Notes under the pieces: model-generated | The model's input: the letters and a program-made list of their open reading frames with translations, nothing else | What the model was told of the DNA's origin: nothing | The model's database searches: none | Translations under genes and position numbers: made by a program | DNA from: DASRCB01 sp035653295 | GTDB taxonomy: Bacteria; Acidobacteriota; Terriglobia; Bryobacterales; Bryobacteraceae | DNA: 19,954 bases | Reading direction: 5' to 3' | Assembly (NCBI GenBank): GCA_035653295.1 | Contig: DASRCB010000012.1 | Location: 1 to 19,954 of the forward strand | In this document: in pieces, positions 8,074-14,755 of the stretch | How positions within the stretch are numbered: position 1 is the stretch's first letter | Layout: the number at the start of each line of letters is the position of its first letter

Positions 8074-8136
8074 TCAGTGCGCGATGAGGATCACACCGGA
8101 CGCGATGAACACAGCTCCGATGCAGCGCTGCGGTCT
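8074..8136 (-). pseudogene. Relic of a DMT transporter C-terminus
   Basis: Minus-strand translation gives PQRCIGAVFIASGVILIAH followed by a stop at 8074-8076. This is the typical last helix of DMT/EamA transporters (pattern PQ..IGA..I..GV.LI). The frame is blocked by a TGA a few codons upstream, and nothing DMT-like is seen further upstream. The stop codon abuts the stop of the intact DMT gene on the other strand. Short matches like this can arise by chance, so confidence is limited. Confidence 0.35.
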
Positions 8137-8175
8137 TCATCCCTGCCTCGCAAATCTCCTGCCGGTGATTCGCCG

Positions 8176-8349
8176 TCAGGCGCGAGCCAGCCGTCGGAAC
8201 GGCGAGATTTCATAGATCGCCGTTAGAATCGCGTCCGCCGCTACGGCAGTCAGTACGCCTTTCCATTTGTAGCTGAGCGGCGCGAAAATGGCCGCCGCGG
8301 CGGCCGCCGAACCGATCCCAAGCCTGATTCGTTGTTCTGTTTCGCTCAC
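8176..8349 (-). CDS. DUF2892 family small inner-membrane protein
   Basis: A 57-residue protein starting at GTG 8349, with AGGAG eight bases upstream on the minus strand; the longer open frame reaching 8550 has no such site. The sequence begins SETEQRIRLGIGSAAAAAAI and has two hydrophobic segments (about 12-26 and 33-47), ending in SPFRRLARA. This is the YgaP-like transmembrane pair grouped as DUF2892. Members are tiny membrane proteins, sometimes fused to rhodanese domains; the stand-alone form has no assigned reaction. Confidence 0.65.
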   Translation of the reverse strand: MSETEQRIRLGIGSAAAAAAIFAPLSYKWKGVLTAVAADAILTAIYEISPFRRLARA

Positions 8350-8655
8350 GCGAATATCTCCTGTTTGTTTTCGGACATTCCGTGGATGCGGACCGCTAAG
8401 CGGAAGTGTCCGGCTGGCGTGACAACCCTGTTCACGAATGAACTTCGCCGTTCGCGCCGCTTTTTTGCAAACCCGTCGAGTCGAACCGCGCGGAAAAGAG
8501 CGCGCGCGAGCGTTACGGTAAGGCGTTGACGCGGGAACGTCCCGGTGCAATAACCACTTCCTGAAGTCGTCGTTTTACGGGATCATCAAGACCAGGACGA
8601 ACTGCGGCCGCAACTGAGTCGGCCGTTTCGATAAGACAATCACTGGAGACATACA
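8350..8655. other. Divergent intergenic region
   Basis: About 306 bases between the DUF2892 gene (leftward) and the DUF2934 gene (rightward), so promoters for both should lie here. I could not identify a convincing -35/-10 pair. The middle is GC-rich with repeated CGCG steps (about 8487-8512). No RNA gene or supported open frame. Confidence 0.4.
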
Positions 8656-8964
8656 ATGCGAATCAACTCTGACCAAAAGCAGATGGATGCCAATGTTCCG
8701 GGACCAGCTGAGCCTCCCGCCACCGATCACGACGAAACCGCACGTTTGGCTTACATGTACTGGGAGGAGCGCGGGGGCGAGAACGGCTCCGCCGATGACG
8801 ACTGGTTTCGTGCGGAGGGCGAACTCCGGCGACGCACGCAGCCCGCGAAAGCCCCGGCGCGGTTGCAATCGCAACTTACAAAGACCGGAGCCGCTAGGGT
8901 ACAGCCGGGCCGCGCTGGACCGACACTGGCGAGAATCGCCGCCCCGAGAACGTTTGTCTGCTGA
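8656..8964 (+). CDS. DUF2934 domain protein
   Basis: A 102-residue soluble protein. The middle (about residues 26-60: DETARLAYMYWEERGGENGS, then DDDWFRAEGELR) is the DUF2934 signature, which has the form I...AY.YWE.RG...G....DW..AE..L. The C-terminal 40 residues are basic, proline- and alanine-rich and probably disordered. GGAG stands about eight bases before the ATG. DUF2934 proteins are short and of unknown function; in soil bacteria they often sit among stress or carbohydrate-metabolism genes. Family call is firm, role unknown. Confidence 0.8.
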   Translation: MRINSDQKQMDANVPGPAEPPATDHDETARLAYMYWEERGGENGSADDDWFRAEGELRRRTQPAKAPARLQSQLTKTGAARVQPGRAGPTLARIAAPRTFVC

Positions 8965-9175
8965 CGCATGAACCTCCGGCCGTACGGTGGCATCGTGCCG
9001 GTCGAGCGCGGTCCAATGGTCATGAATCACCTGATTACAGATTGGGGGGGAGTTATTCCGGGTTGGGTGAGCGGCGGAGTCTGGCCGAAACTGAAGCGTC
9101 CAATCGTGCTCGCGCCGGTGGACCCGAACGCCCTTCTGGTGCGGAACATCCTCGATCGGACATCGCCCGCTTAGA

Positions 9176-9640
9176 TCAGGCGCGTTGGCCGCCGAGCCGG
9201 CCTCCCGCTCTGCGCAGGTTCTCGATCATTCCGTCATCGAAGCTCGGCGCTTCGCGCTTTACGTCGTCCCACGACCGGAATCCACCGATTCGGTTCCGGG
9301 CATCGATGAGATATCCCGCGCGGGTCCCATCCATCTGGAACACGCGCTGCAGTTCTTGCGCGGAGGCGGAGTTGATGTCCAGACCGCCTGACCTGCGGGT
9401 GCTGCTCCCAGTCCCGCGTTGGTGCTCAGGATGCGATTCGACGTCGCCGGAGCCGAGTGTCAGGCCGGCGGCGCGCAGGTTTTCGACCATGCGGTCCTCG
9501 AATCCAGGAACCTGCTTCACCTCTTCCCAGCTCCTGAACGGACCCTGCTTCTCGCGATAGTCGACGATGTACCTGGCGCGGGTTCCGTCAACCTCGAAGG
9601 CCTTCTCGAGTTGCTCAGCAGTGGCTTTGTTAATGTCCAT
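9176..9640 (-). CDS. Tandem helix-hairpin-helix (ComEA-like) protein
   Basis: A 154-residue protein made of two copies of a ~62-residue unit joined by a polar linker (about residues 64-85). Unit 1 runs from MDINKATAEQLEKAFEVDG to AAGLTLG; unit 2 from LDINSASAQELQRVFQMDG to RAGGRLG. Each unit resembles the ComEA-type helix-hairpin-helix domain (L.IN.A....L......I....A..I...R...G.F.S..DL). HhH domains bind DNA non-specifically through the hairpin backbone. Here the usual GIG/GLG hairpin glycines are DGT in both units, and unit 2 also has PSF in place of PGF, so DNA binding may be weakened. No signal peptide or membrane segment is seen. It is divergent from a third copy at 9790-10005. Confidence 0.72.
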   Translation of the reverse strand: MDINKATAEQLEKAFEVDGTRARYIVDYREKQGPFRSWEEVKQVPGFEDRMVENLRAAGLTLGSGDVESHPEHQRGTGSSTRRSGGLDINSASAQELQRVFQMDGTRAGYLIDARNRIGGFRSWDDVKREAPSFDDGMIENLRRAGGRLGGQRA

Positions 9641-9789
9641 AAATACAGGACGCGCAAGGGCGGCGCCACTGAAACGCCCGTCGCGCCGAGATGTCTGCGC
9701 GTGAACCTGCGGCGCCAGGCGCCGGGATACCAGCGCTCGTGCGGCGCGTCACAATATTGCCGCTATCCCAGCGGCGAGGAGGCAAATAT

Positions 9790-10005
9790 ATGTCCAGTGC
9801 AATCGGTGATGCAGACGGCGTTGATCTGAACAGTGCGAGCGAACGCGATCTGGAGAAAGTTGGCGGCCTGGGACGCGAACGCGCGCACCGCCTGGTCGAA
9901 AATCGGCCACTCAGAAACTGGGATGATGTCCGTAACATCGAAGGTTTCAGTGACAAGCTCGTTAGCGACCTGCAAAACGCAGGGGCTAAGCTCGGCGGAC
10001 GGTGA
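9790..10005 (+). CDS. Single-unit helix-hairpin-helix protein
   Basis: A 71-residue protein starting at the ATG preceded by GAGGAGG; a longer open frame upstream lacks a site. The sequence VDLNSASERDLEKVGGLGRE, then NWDDVRNIEGFSDKLVSDLQ, ending AGAKLGGR, is the same unit as in the divergent tandem gene. It keeps the canonical GLG hairpin (GLGRERAHRL) and a second EGF hairpin, so it is the best candidate for real DNA binding of the three copies. The next gene starts 16 bases downstream with its own ribosome binding site overlapping this gene's end, suggesting co-transcription. Confidence 0.7.
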   Translation: MSSAIGDADGVDLNSASERDLEKVGGLGRERAHRLVENRPLRNWDDVRNIEGFSDKLVSDLQNAGAKLGGR

Positions 10006-10020
10006 GGAGTGCAAGCAGCC

Positions 10021-10245
10021 ATGAAGGATGAGAATTCGAGGTCGGCGGCGGATACCATCAGCGAACTCACGGATGCCGGCAAAGAGATGCTGGATGCAGG
10101 GCAGCGCATCGCCGCAGACATGAAGGATCTCAGGGAGCGAATGCAAAGCGCTTTAGACTGGCGGGGTCAGTATGCGCAACACACGGTGGGCATGCTCGCT
10201 GCGGCGATGCTCGCAGGTCTCCTGGTGGGCAAGACTGTAACCTGA
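10021..10245 (+). CDS. Small tail-anchored protein, DUF883/ElaB-like
   Basis: A 74-residue protein. The ATG at 10021 is chosen because GGTGAGGAG lies about ten bases upstream; an in-frame GTG at 10009 overlaps that site. Residues 1-50 are a polar amphipathic helix (SELTDAGKEMLDAGQRIAAD, MKDLRERMQSAL), followed by a C-terminal membrane helix (HTVGMLAAAMLAGLLVGKTV). This layout matches the ElaB/YqjD/DUF883 group of inner-membrane, ribosome-associated stress proteins, but the sequence resemblance is loose. It lies just behind the HhH gene on the same strand. Confidence 0.5.
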   Translation: MKDENSRSAADTISELTDAGKEMLDAGQRIAADMKDLRERMQSALDWRGQYAQHTVGMLAAAMLAGLLVGKTVT

Positions 10246-10247
10246 GT

Positions 10248-10940
10248 TCAGGCCGCGACCACTGTTTCCTTGTTACGCAGGCGGGCCAGCGCTGCACGGA
10301 CATCGAGGTGCAGCGCTGTTCCGCGGCCGTATTGCACCACGCGGCTTTCACGCAAACGCGCCAGCACTGTGGAAACATGCGAGCGGGTCATGGCGGCGGA
10401 ACGCGCCAGTTCGGCATGAGTGTAATGAAGCACCATGACGTTCGCATCCGTCCTGGAGTGGTGTCCATTTCGGTTCGCAAGTTGAAGCAGGAGCGTGAGG
10501 AGTCGATCCTCGGCGCCGCGGCAGCTCAGCACGTGGATTCGGTCCTCGGCGTATGCAAGCCGTTCACAGGCGCTAACCAGTACAGCGAGGAGGACGTCCG
10601 CTCTGCGGGTCAGGAACGCCACAAAGTCTGCGTGAGGTATCTCGAGAACCTCACACCGTACAGAAGCGCGTCCCGTACTGTGCGGGGTCTGCTGCCGGGC
10701 TTCGCAGAAGGAGAACAGGCCACACACCTCGCCGGTCCTGACGCGTCGGACGACAGTTCCTGTACTAAATCCAGGAACCGTGACCTCGACTTCGCCGCGA
10801 CGGACTACGAAAACGGACGAGATTGGGGACGCGCGGCTCCACAGAACCGCTCCTCTGCGGTAGGTACGGATGCGGCCCAGCGAACCATCACTGGGCAGGA
10901 GCTCGGGTCTGAACCCAGTGTTGGACGCCAGATGCTGCAT
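10248..10940 (-). CDS. Crp/Fnr family transcriptional regulator
   Basis: A 230-residue protein with a cyclic-nucleotide-binding-like beta-roll (about 22-110, including GAVLWSRASPISSVFVVRRG and VEVTVPG), a long dimerisation helix (about 112-140) and a C-terminal winged helix (about 172-222: HAELARSAAMTRSHVSTVLA, then RLRESRVVQYGRGTALHL). The recognition helix is MTRSHVSTVLARL. The N-terminal Cys cluster of Fnr proteins is absent, and the phosphate-binding motif of cAMP receptors is not clear, so the effector is unknown. It is convergent with the small tail-anchored gene, whose stop is two bases away. Possible targets are the surrounding stress genes, but I saw no repeated operator to support that. 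Confidence 0.87.
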   Translation of the reverse strand: MQHLASNTGFRPELLPSDGSLGRIRTYRRGAVLWSRASPISSVFVVRRGEVEVTVPGFSTGTVVRRVRTGEVCGLFSFCEARQQTPHSTGRASVRCEVLEIPHADFVAFLTRRADVLLAVLVSACERLAYAEDRIHVLSCRGAEDRLLTLLLQLANRNGHHSRTDANVMVLHYTHAELARSAAMTRSHVSTVLARLRESRVVQYGRGTALHLDVRAALARLRNKETVVAA

Positions 10941-11049
10941 TAATGGTTAGACATCAGAGGCCGCGATTTATGGGGAGCGTAACGGTAATCGGCCTGCAAC
11001 GCAGGATGACGCGGTGCTCGGCATCCAATGAACGCATCGACGCAGGGCG

Positions 11050-11598
11050 TCAGGTTCTGGAATTTTCAGCCCTGGCCAGCTGACGCGCCTGCATGAGGTC
11101 ATTTTCTACAGTGGCAAGCGCCTGCTGCGCCCAAGTCCGCAGGGCGGGGTCCTGGCCGTGTTCTGCTTCTCGGCGAAAGACGGGAATTGTCGCCTGGTCT
11201 TCACGGATTTGGTCGCGAACGAACTGCGCGTCGAAAGCCCGCCCGCGCAGGTGATCGAGCCTGGAGATGTTGCGATCCTGCCGGACATCGATCCCGCGCG
11301 GGATAGCCTCTCCGGCGGTCTGCGCGATCTGAAGCAGTCGGCCGTAGGAATTCGAGAAGTCCTGAGCGAGCTTGTGTCCGAAGTCTTTCACGTTCTGCGA
11401 CGACGCACTCGTTTGCGCGAGCTGTCCTTCATGGGCCTCGGTCATGTCGGTGGTGGCGGCGAACCGCAAAAAATTCTTGTCCTGCGCGTTTAAGCTGTGC
11501 GAGGCGCTCACGGCGCCTGCGGTGGCCAGGACACATGCGCAGAGGCCCGCAATAACGATCGAGCTGGACCGCAGGATCGTGTTCCTCCCTGTTTGCAT
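11050..11598 (-). CDS. DUF4142 secreted protein
   Basis: A 182-residue protein with an N-terminal signal peptide (SSSIVIAGLCACVLATAGAV, cleavage near VSA-S) and a helical ferritin-like DUF4142 domain: QDKNFLRFAATTDMTEAHEG, then SASSQNVKDFGHKLAQDF, then FDAQFVRDQIREDQATIPVF. DUF4142 proteins are exported, often outer-membrane-associated, and have no assigned reaction. The annotated ATG at 11598 lies upstream of the only good Shine-Dalgarno (GGGAGGA at about 11583-11589), which falls inside codons 4-6. The site is correctly spaced for a start at codon 8-9 (ATC or CTG), so the true start may be non-standard. Either way the signal peptide is kept. Confidence 0.82.
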   Translation of the reverse strand: MQTGRNTILRSSSIVIAGLCACVLATAGAVSASHSLNAQDKNFLRFAATTDMTEAHEGQLAQTSASSQNVKDFGHKLAQDFSNSYGRLLQIAQTAGEAIPRGIDVRQDRNISRLDHLRGRAFDAQFVRDQIREDQATIPVFRREAEHGQDPALRTWAQQALATVENDLMQARQLARAENSRT

Positions 11599-11752
11599 GA
11601 TGCACCGATTCAGGAATATGCGGCAATCACGTTCGGCCTGTATTACAGCTTTAGGTTGTCATCTCGTTAACGCGCACAGAGTAATATGTCGCGCGTTCGC
11701 GCGTCGAATTATTGAGAACCGCATTTGCGGAATATTGGGAGGTACCGAAATT

Positions 11753-12139
11753 ATGACGCCGAATCAGACAACTCAGCACGCGAGTTCGGCCGCGATAACC
11801 GGCACCATCAACCTGCTGGCCGGAATCTGGCTGTTCGTCTCACCCTGGGTGTATGGAGCTTACACCAACCAGGATGCCTGGAACAGCTGGATCATAGGAG
11901 CCGTGATCGCGATCTTTGCAGCCATACGGCTGACGAATCCGGGTGGACTCCGGATCTTCTCCTGGATCAATATGGCCCTCGGAGTCTATGTCTTCTTCTC
12001 GCCGTGGATTTACGGCTACGTCGGCAATACCGGCCGGTTCGTCAACAGCCTCTGCGTTGGCGTCCTGGTCTTCGTCATGGGGATCTCGGGATTCTTCGCT
12101 GTGGCGCGGCCGAGCGCGCCGTACGCGAATCGAACCTGA
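11753..12139 (+). CDS. SPW-repeat membrane protein
   Basis: A 128-residue protein starting at the ATG behind GGGAGGT. It has four hydrophobic helices arranged as two repeats, each containing the SPW motif: LLAGIWLFVSPWVYGAYTN and MALGVYVFFSPWIYGYVGN. Each SPW is followed by W.N..I.G or F.NSL.VG and a second helix. SPW proteins are small integral membrane proteins of unknown function found in soil bacteria. An upstream open frame extends the sequence but has no ribosome binding site. Confidence 0.8.
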   Translation: MTPNQTTQHASSAAITGTINLLAGIWLFVSPWVYGAYTNQDAWNSWIIGAVIAIFAAIRLTNPGGLRIFSWINMALGVYVFFSPWIYGYVGNTGRFVNSLCVGVLVFVMGISGFFAVARPSAPYANRT

Positions 12140-12232
12140 TCGCATGCGCGTGTGTAACACGGCTCCGATGTGATACATACCGCTGCGGCGGCGTCGAGTC
12201 GACGGGTGTTGCTGGCCGCCTGATCGCTTAGA

Positions 12233-13165
12233 CTACCTGGTGACAGCCGCTTCTTCCGCCGGCACAGGCCCGGGCACAGCCGTGCGGAGCCGCAACGCGC
12301 GCCTGCACAACGCATAAACGCCCGCGAAAACAAGCGGCGGGAGCACCAGCGACAACGCCTGCAACACCACGCGAATATGCGCAACGGACGCCCCCGCGGC
12401 AACGGCGATAACATCGTCCCCGCCGGCAAACAGCAGCACCAGCAGAAACGTGAATACGCCGCATCCCAGCGCGGTGTGGAACGGCTGCTCGTAAGGAAGC
12501 CGCAGCACGTTGTGCTGGCGGCCCGCATCACGGAAGTAGACCAGCTTGTCGAACCACGGGTACAGATACAAACCGAGGAAAACGATCGCCGGGAGGAGCA
12601 TGCCCGGGAAGAAGACATCCGGAACGAAATAGCGCCCGCGCAGATTGAGCGAGGGAAACAGGCGCATTGCTCCCTCAACCCAGCCCAGATACCAGTCCGG
12701 CTGCGCGCCGGGCAGGATCGCTGTGGGGTCGTATGGGCCGTAGATCCAGACCGGATCGATTTGCACCAGTCCGCCAAGGGCGGCCACGGTCGCGAACAGC
12801 AGGCCGAACAGGCCGAGGGACTTGACGGCATACGACGGCCACAGCCGCGAGCCGACGATGGTGCGGTCCGTTCGCCGTGGCCCCGGATAGTTGGTATGAA
12901 GCTGCCGCCAGATCAGCCCGACGTGTACCGCGATCAGGAACGCAATGGCCGCCGGCACAAGGAAGATGTGCAGGCTGTACAGCCGCGGAATGGCGACCGG
13001 CGACGGATACACGCCCCCAAGGCACAGAAAGGCCAGCCACTCGCCAATAACCGGAATGGACATCAGGATCGCGTAGGCGATGCGCAGGCCGGCTCCGGAC
13101 AACAGGTCGTCGACGATCGAATAGCCAATGAAGCCATTGGCTATTGCCAGCGCCAGAAGCGTCAC
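12233..13165 (-). CDS. qcrB: Cytochrome b (QcrB), truncated: C-terminal part only
   Basis: The protein is the C-terminal part of the cytochrome b subunit of a bc1-type complex, resembling the actinobacterial QcrB form. Visible features are the second heme-ligand helix (RLYSLHIFLVPAAIAFLIAV followed by H, giving two His with 14 residues between), HTNYPGP, the quinol-site motif PDWY (in GAQPDWYLGWVEG) and the late helices to AGGDDVIAV. Homology begins before the GTG at 13165, at about 13215 (FTAAYRRPREINW in the same frame). Everything upstream, including the first pair of heme ligands, is missing and replaced by the start of ctaD. Complete QcrB proteins are over 400 residues and need four His ligands, so this copy cannot be functional. 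It is listed as CDS because the frame is open; it is best read as a pseudogene. Confidence 0.78.
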   Translation of the reverse strand: MTLLALAIANGFIGYSIVDDLLSGAGLRIAYAILMSIPVIGEWLAFLCLGGVYPSPVAIPRLYSLHIFLVPAAIAFLIAVHVGLIWRQLHTNYPGPRRTDRTIVGSRLWPSYAVKSLGLFGLLFATVAALGGLVQIDPVWIYGPYDPTAILPGAQPDWYLGWVEGAMRLFPSLNLRGRYFVPDVFFPGMLLPAIVFLGLYLYPWFDKLVYFRDAGRQHNVLRLPYEQPFHTALGCGVFTFLLVLLFAGGDDVIAVAAGASVAHIRVVLQALSLVLPPLVFAGVYALCRRALRLRTAVPGPVPAEEAAVTR

Positions 13166-13622
13166 CCCGATGGTCCAGTTGATTTCACGCGGCCGCCGGT
13201 ATGCAGCCGTGAAAAATGATATAGCAGCGTGCTGCCATACACATACAGGCCGGAAAACAAAAAGACCCAGTAAGTGAAGGCGTTCAGGCGCGGGAATGGC
13301 AGATCGCGGGCGCCGCTCATCAGCGGGATGAGGTAGACCGCGAACCCGGTCAGGATCGGCTGCGCATACCAGAAGATCATGGTGATGCCATGCATTGTGA
13401 ACAGCTGGTCGTATGTTTCCGGGTCCATGAGGCCGCGGTTAGGTCCGGAAAGCTGCAGCCTCATCGCCAGCGCTTCAGGCCCCCAATTACAAGGAAGAGA
13501 AACGCTGTTGCCAGATAGCGCTTGCCCAGTGTTTTGTGATCCACGGTAGAGAGAAAGCCGCGAAGAGTCTTCGGCGTCTCCCATAATTCGGTCAGCCGCT
13601 CCTGTACTGCCGCTGTGCTCAT
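13162..13622 (-). pseudogene. ctaD: Cytochrome c oxidase subunit I (CtaD), N-terminal fragment with frameshift
   Basis: Starts at the ATG at 13622 behind AGGAG. It reads MSTAAVQERLTELWETPKTL, then FLSTVDHKTLGKRYLATAF, then LVIGG, where the frame breaks at about 13475-13480 (one G too few in CTGAAGCG). The next frame continues EALAMRLQLSGPNRGLMDPE, then FTMHGITMIFWYAQPILTGF, then WVFLFSGLYVYGSTLLYHF. These are helices I to III of heme-copper oxidase subunit I, including a heme-ligand His (MHG). After about 140 residues the homology ends and the DNA becomes qcrB sequence in another frame (junction about 13205-13215, at a run of five A on the plus strand), leaving the tail LHTGGRVKSTGPSG. The active-site part is absent. 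Confidence 0.75.
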
Positions 13623-13679
13623 GAATTCGTCTTTCTCCTGGACGCGAGTCAGCGTATGTGCTGACGGATCCGCGTGGTT

Positions 13680-13703
13680 CGGATGTTCACGCACGAACAT
13701 CCG
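13680..13703. promoter_or_regulatory. Perfect 9-bp inverted repeat with 6-nt spacer
   Basis: Arms CGGATGTTC (13680-13688) and GAACATCCG (13695-13703) are perfect complements around ACGCAC. The repeat lies between the start of the ctaD remnant (leftward) and the YihY gene (rightward), the expected place for an operator. It could instead form an RNA hairpin in the ctaD leader or its lost upstream neighbour. I do not recognise the regulator. Confidence 0.4.
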
Positions 13704-13816
13704 CTACCGGATGGGCACTACGCTCATTCTTCCCGGCGAGCCAGCGTTCATCGACCAACATCACAGTGAATCCCATCCCGCTGCAACGGCCTCCACGAGG
13801 ACGTCCCAGCTTGTGA

Positions 13817-14686
13817 GTGGTCTTCCATCTGCCCGAGGGCATTACAGTACGCGAAGTGTTGCGGCGGATTGTTTCCGAGTCGGCCGAAGACGACGTGCTC
13901 GGACGCGCCGCGCAGATGGCGTATTATTTCCTGCTCGCTGTTTTTCCGTTCTTTCTTGTGCTCGCAACCGTGCTCGGCTTCATGGCTGATGCCGGCGCCA
14001 CGGTTCTGAATCAGGCCCTCGCGCACATCGGTCAAGTGGCCCCGCCGAGTGCTTACGATTTGGTCCTGAAGACCGTTCGGAGCACTGCGGCCGGCGCGGG
14101 CGCCGATAAACTGTCGTTCGGAATCGTCGGAACGGTGTGGGCGGCTTCAATGGCCGTCAGCGCAAGCATCGACACGCTTAATACCGCGTATGAGATCGAC
14201 GAGACACGCCCATGGTGGCGGCTCCAACTACTTGCGATCGCACTCACCGTTGTGCTGGGAGCTTTCTTCACCGTGGCGCTCCTGCTTCTTTCCTACGGTG
14301 GTCAGCTGCTGGGATTCATTGCCGGTCAAATCGGAGTCCGGGAAGTCTGGGTTGCAGTCTGGCGCATAGCGCAGGTCCCGGTATCGATCGGGATCGTGCT
14401 GTTCGCCTTTATGATCATTTATCGCTATGGCCCTAATCTCTCCGATCAGGGCTGGGGCAGAACTCTCCCCGGCTCGATCGTGGCTACCATCGCATGGGTG
14501 CTCGTATCAATTGGGCTGAGGGTCTATCTCCACTTCTTCAACACTTATTCAGCAACTTACGGTTCGCTCGGCGGCGCGATCATCCTGCTGCTGTGGTTTT
14601 ATCTCACCGCGGCGGCGATCCTTATCGGCGGCGAAGTAAATTCCGAGCTCGAAAAGGCGGCTGCCGGGGCGCGGGGCTCGCACTAG
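13817..14686 (+). CDS. YihY/BrkB family membrane protein
   Basis: A 289-residue inner-membrane protein with about six helices. Family landmarks are RAAQMAYYFLLAVFPFFLVL near the N-terminus, then FGIVGTVWAASMAVSASIDT and LNTAYEIDETRPWWRLQL, then IYRYGPN in the penultimate loop, and YSATYGSLGGAIILLLWFYL with LIGGEVNSELEK at the C-terminus. These are diagnostic for YihY (formerly mislabelled RNase BN; virulence factor BrkB group). The molecular function is unknown; a transport role is usually assumed. The GTG at 13817 follows a stop codon directly and has no clear ribosome binding site, but a shorter start would cut into conserved sequence. The antiporter gene follows after 69 bases. Confidence 0.87.
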   Translation: MVFHLPEGITVREVLRRIVSESAEDDVLGRAAQMAYYFLLAVFPFFLVLATVLGFMADAGATVLNQALAHIGQVAPPSAYDLVLKTVRSTAAGAGADKLSFGIVGTVWAASMAVSASIDTLNTAYEIDETRPWWRLQLLAIALTVVLGAFFTVALLLLSYGGQLLGFIAGQIGVREVWVAVWRIAQVPVSIGIVLFAFMIIYRYGPNLSDQGWGRTLPGSIVATIAWVLVSIGLRVYLHFFNTYSATYGSLGGAIILLLWFYLTAAAILIGGEVNSELEKAAAGARGSH

Positions 14687-14755
14687 AAGGAAGCGGAAGA
14701 AGATCCTGCGCGCGCGCGTGCGAAACAAGTCTCGCCGTGCGCCGATCCAACACGG

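Noticed and set aside
8968..9174. Plus-strand open frame of 68 codons after the DUF2934 gene
   Set aside because: No Shine-Dalgarno before the ATG and no recognisable motif; possible but not supported.
10248..10940. Identification of the Crp/Fnr protein as an oxygen-sensing Fnr
   Set aside because: The N-terminal cysteine cluster needed for the iron-sulfur centre is missing.
10308..10943. Plus-strand open frame of 211 codons opposite the Crp/Fnr gene
   Set aside because: It mirrors the regulator's codons, has no ribosome binding site and no recognisable sequence.
12377..13219. Plus-strand open frame of 280 codons opposite qcrB
   Set aside because: Composition (Gln/Arg-rich, no hydrophobic core) is typical of the antisense of a GC-rich membrane gene.
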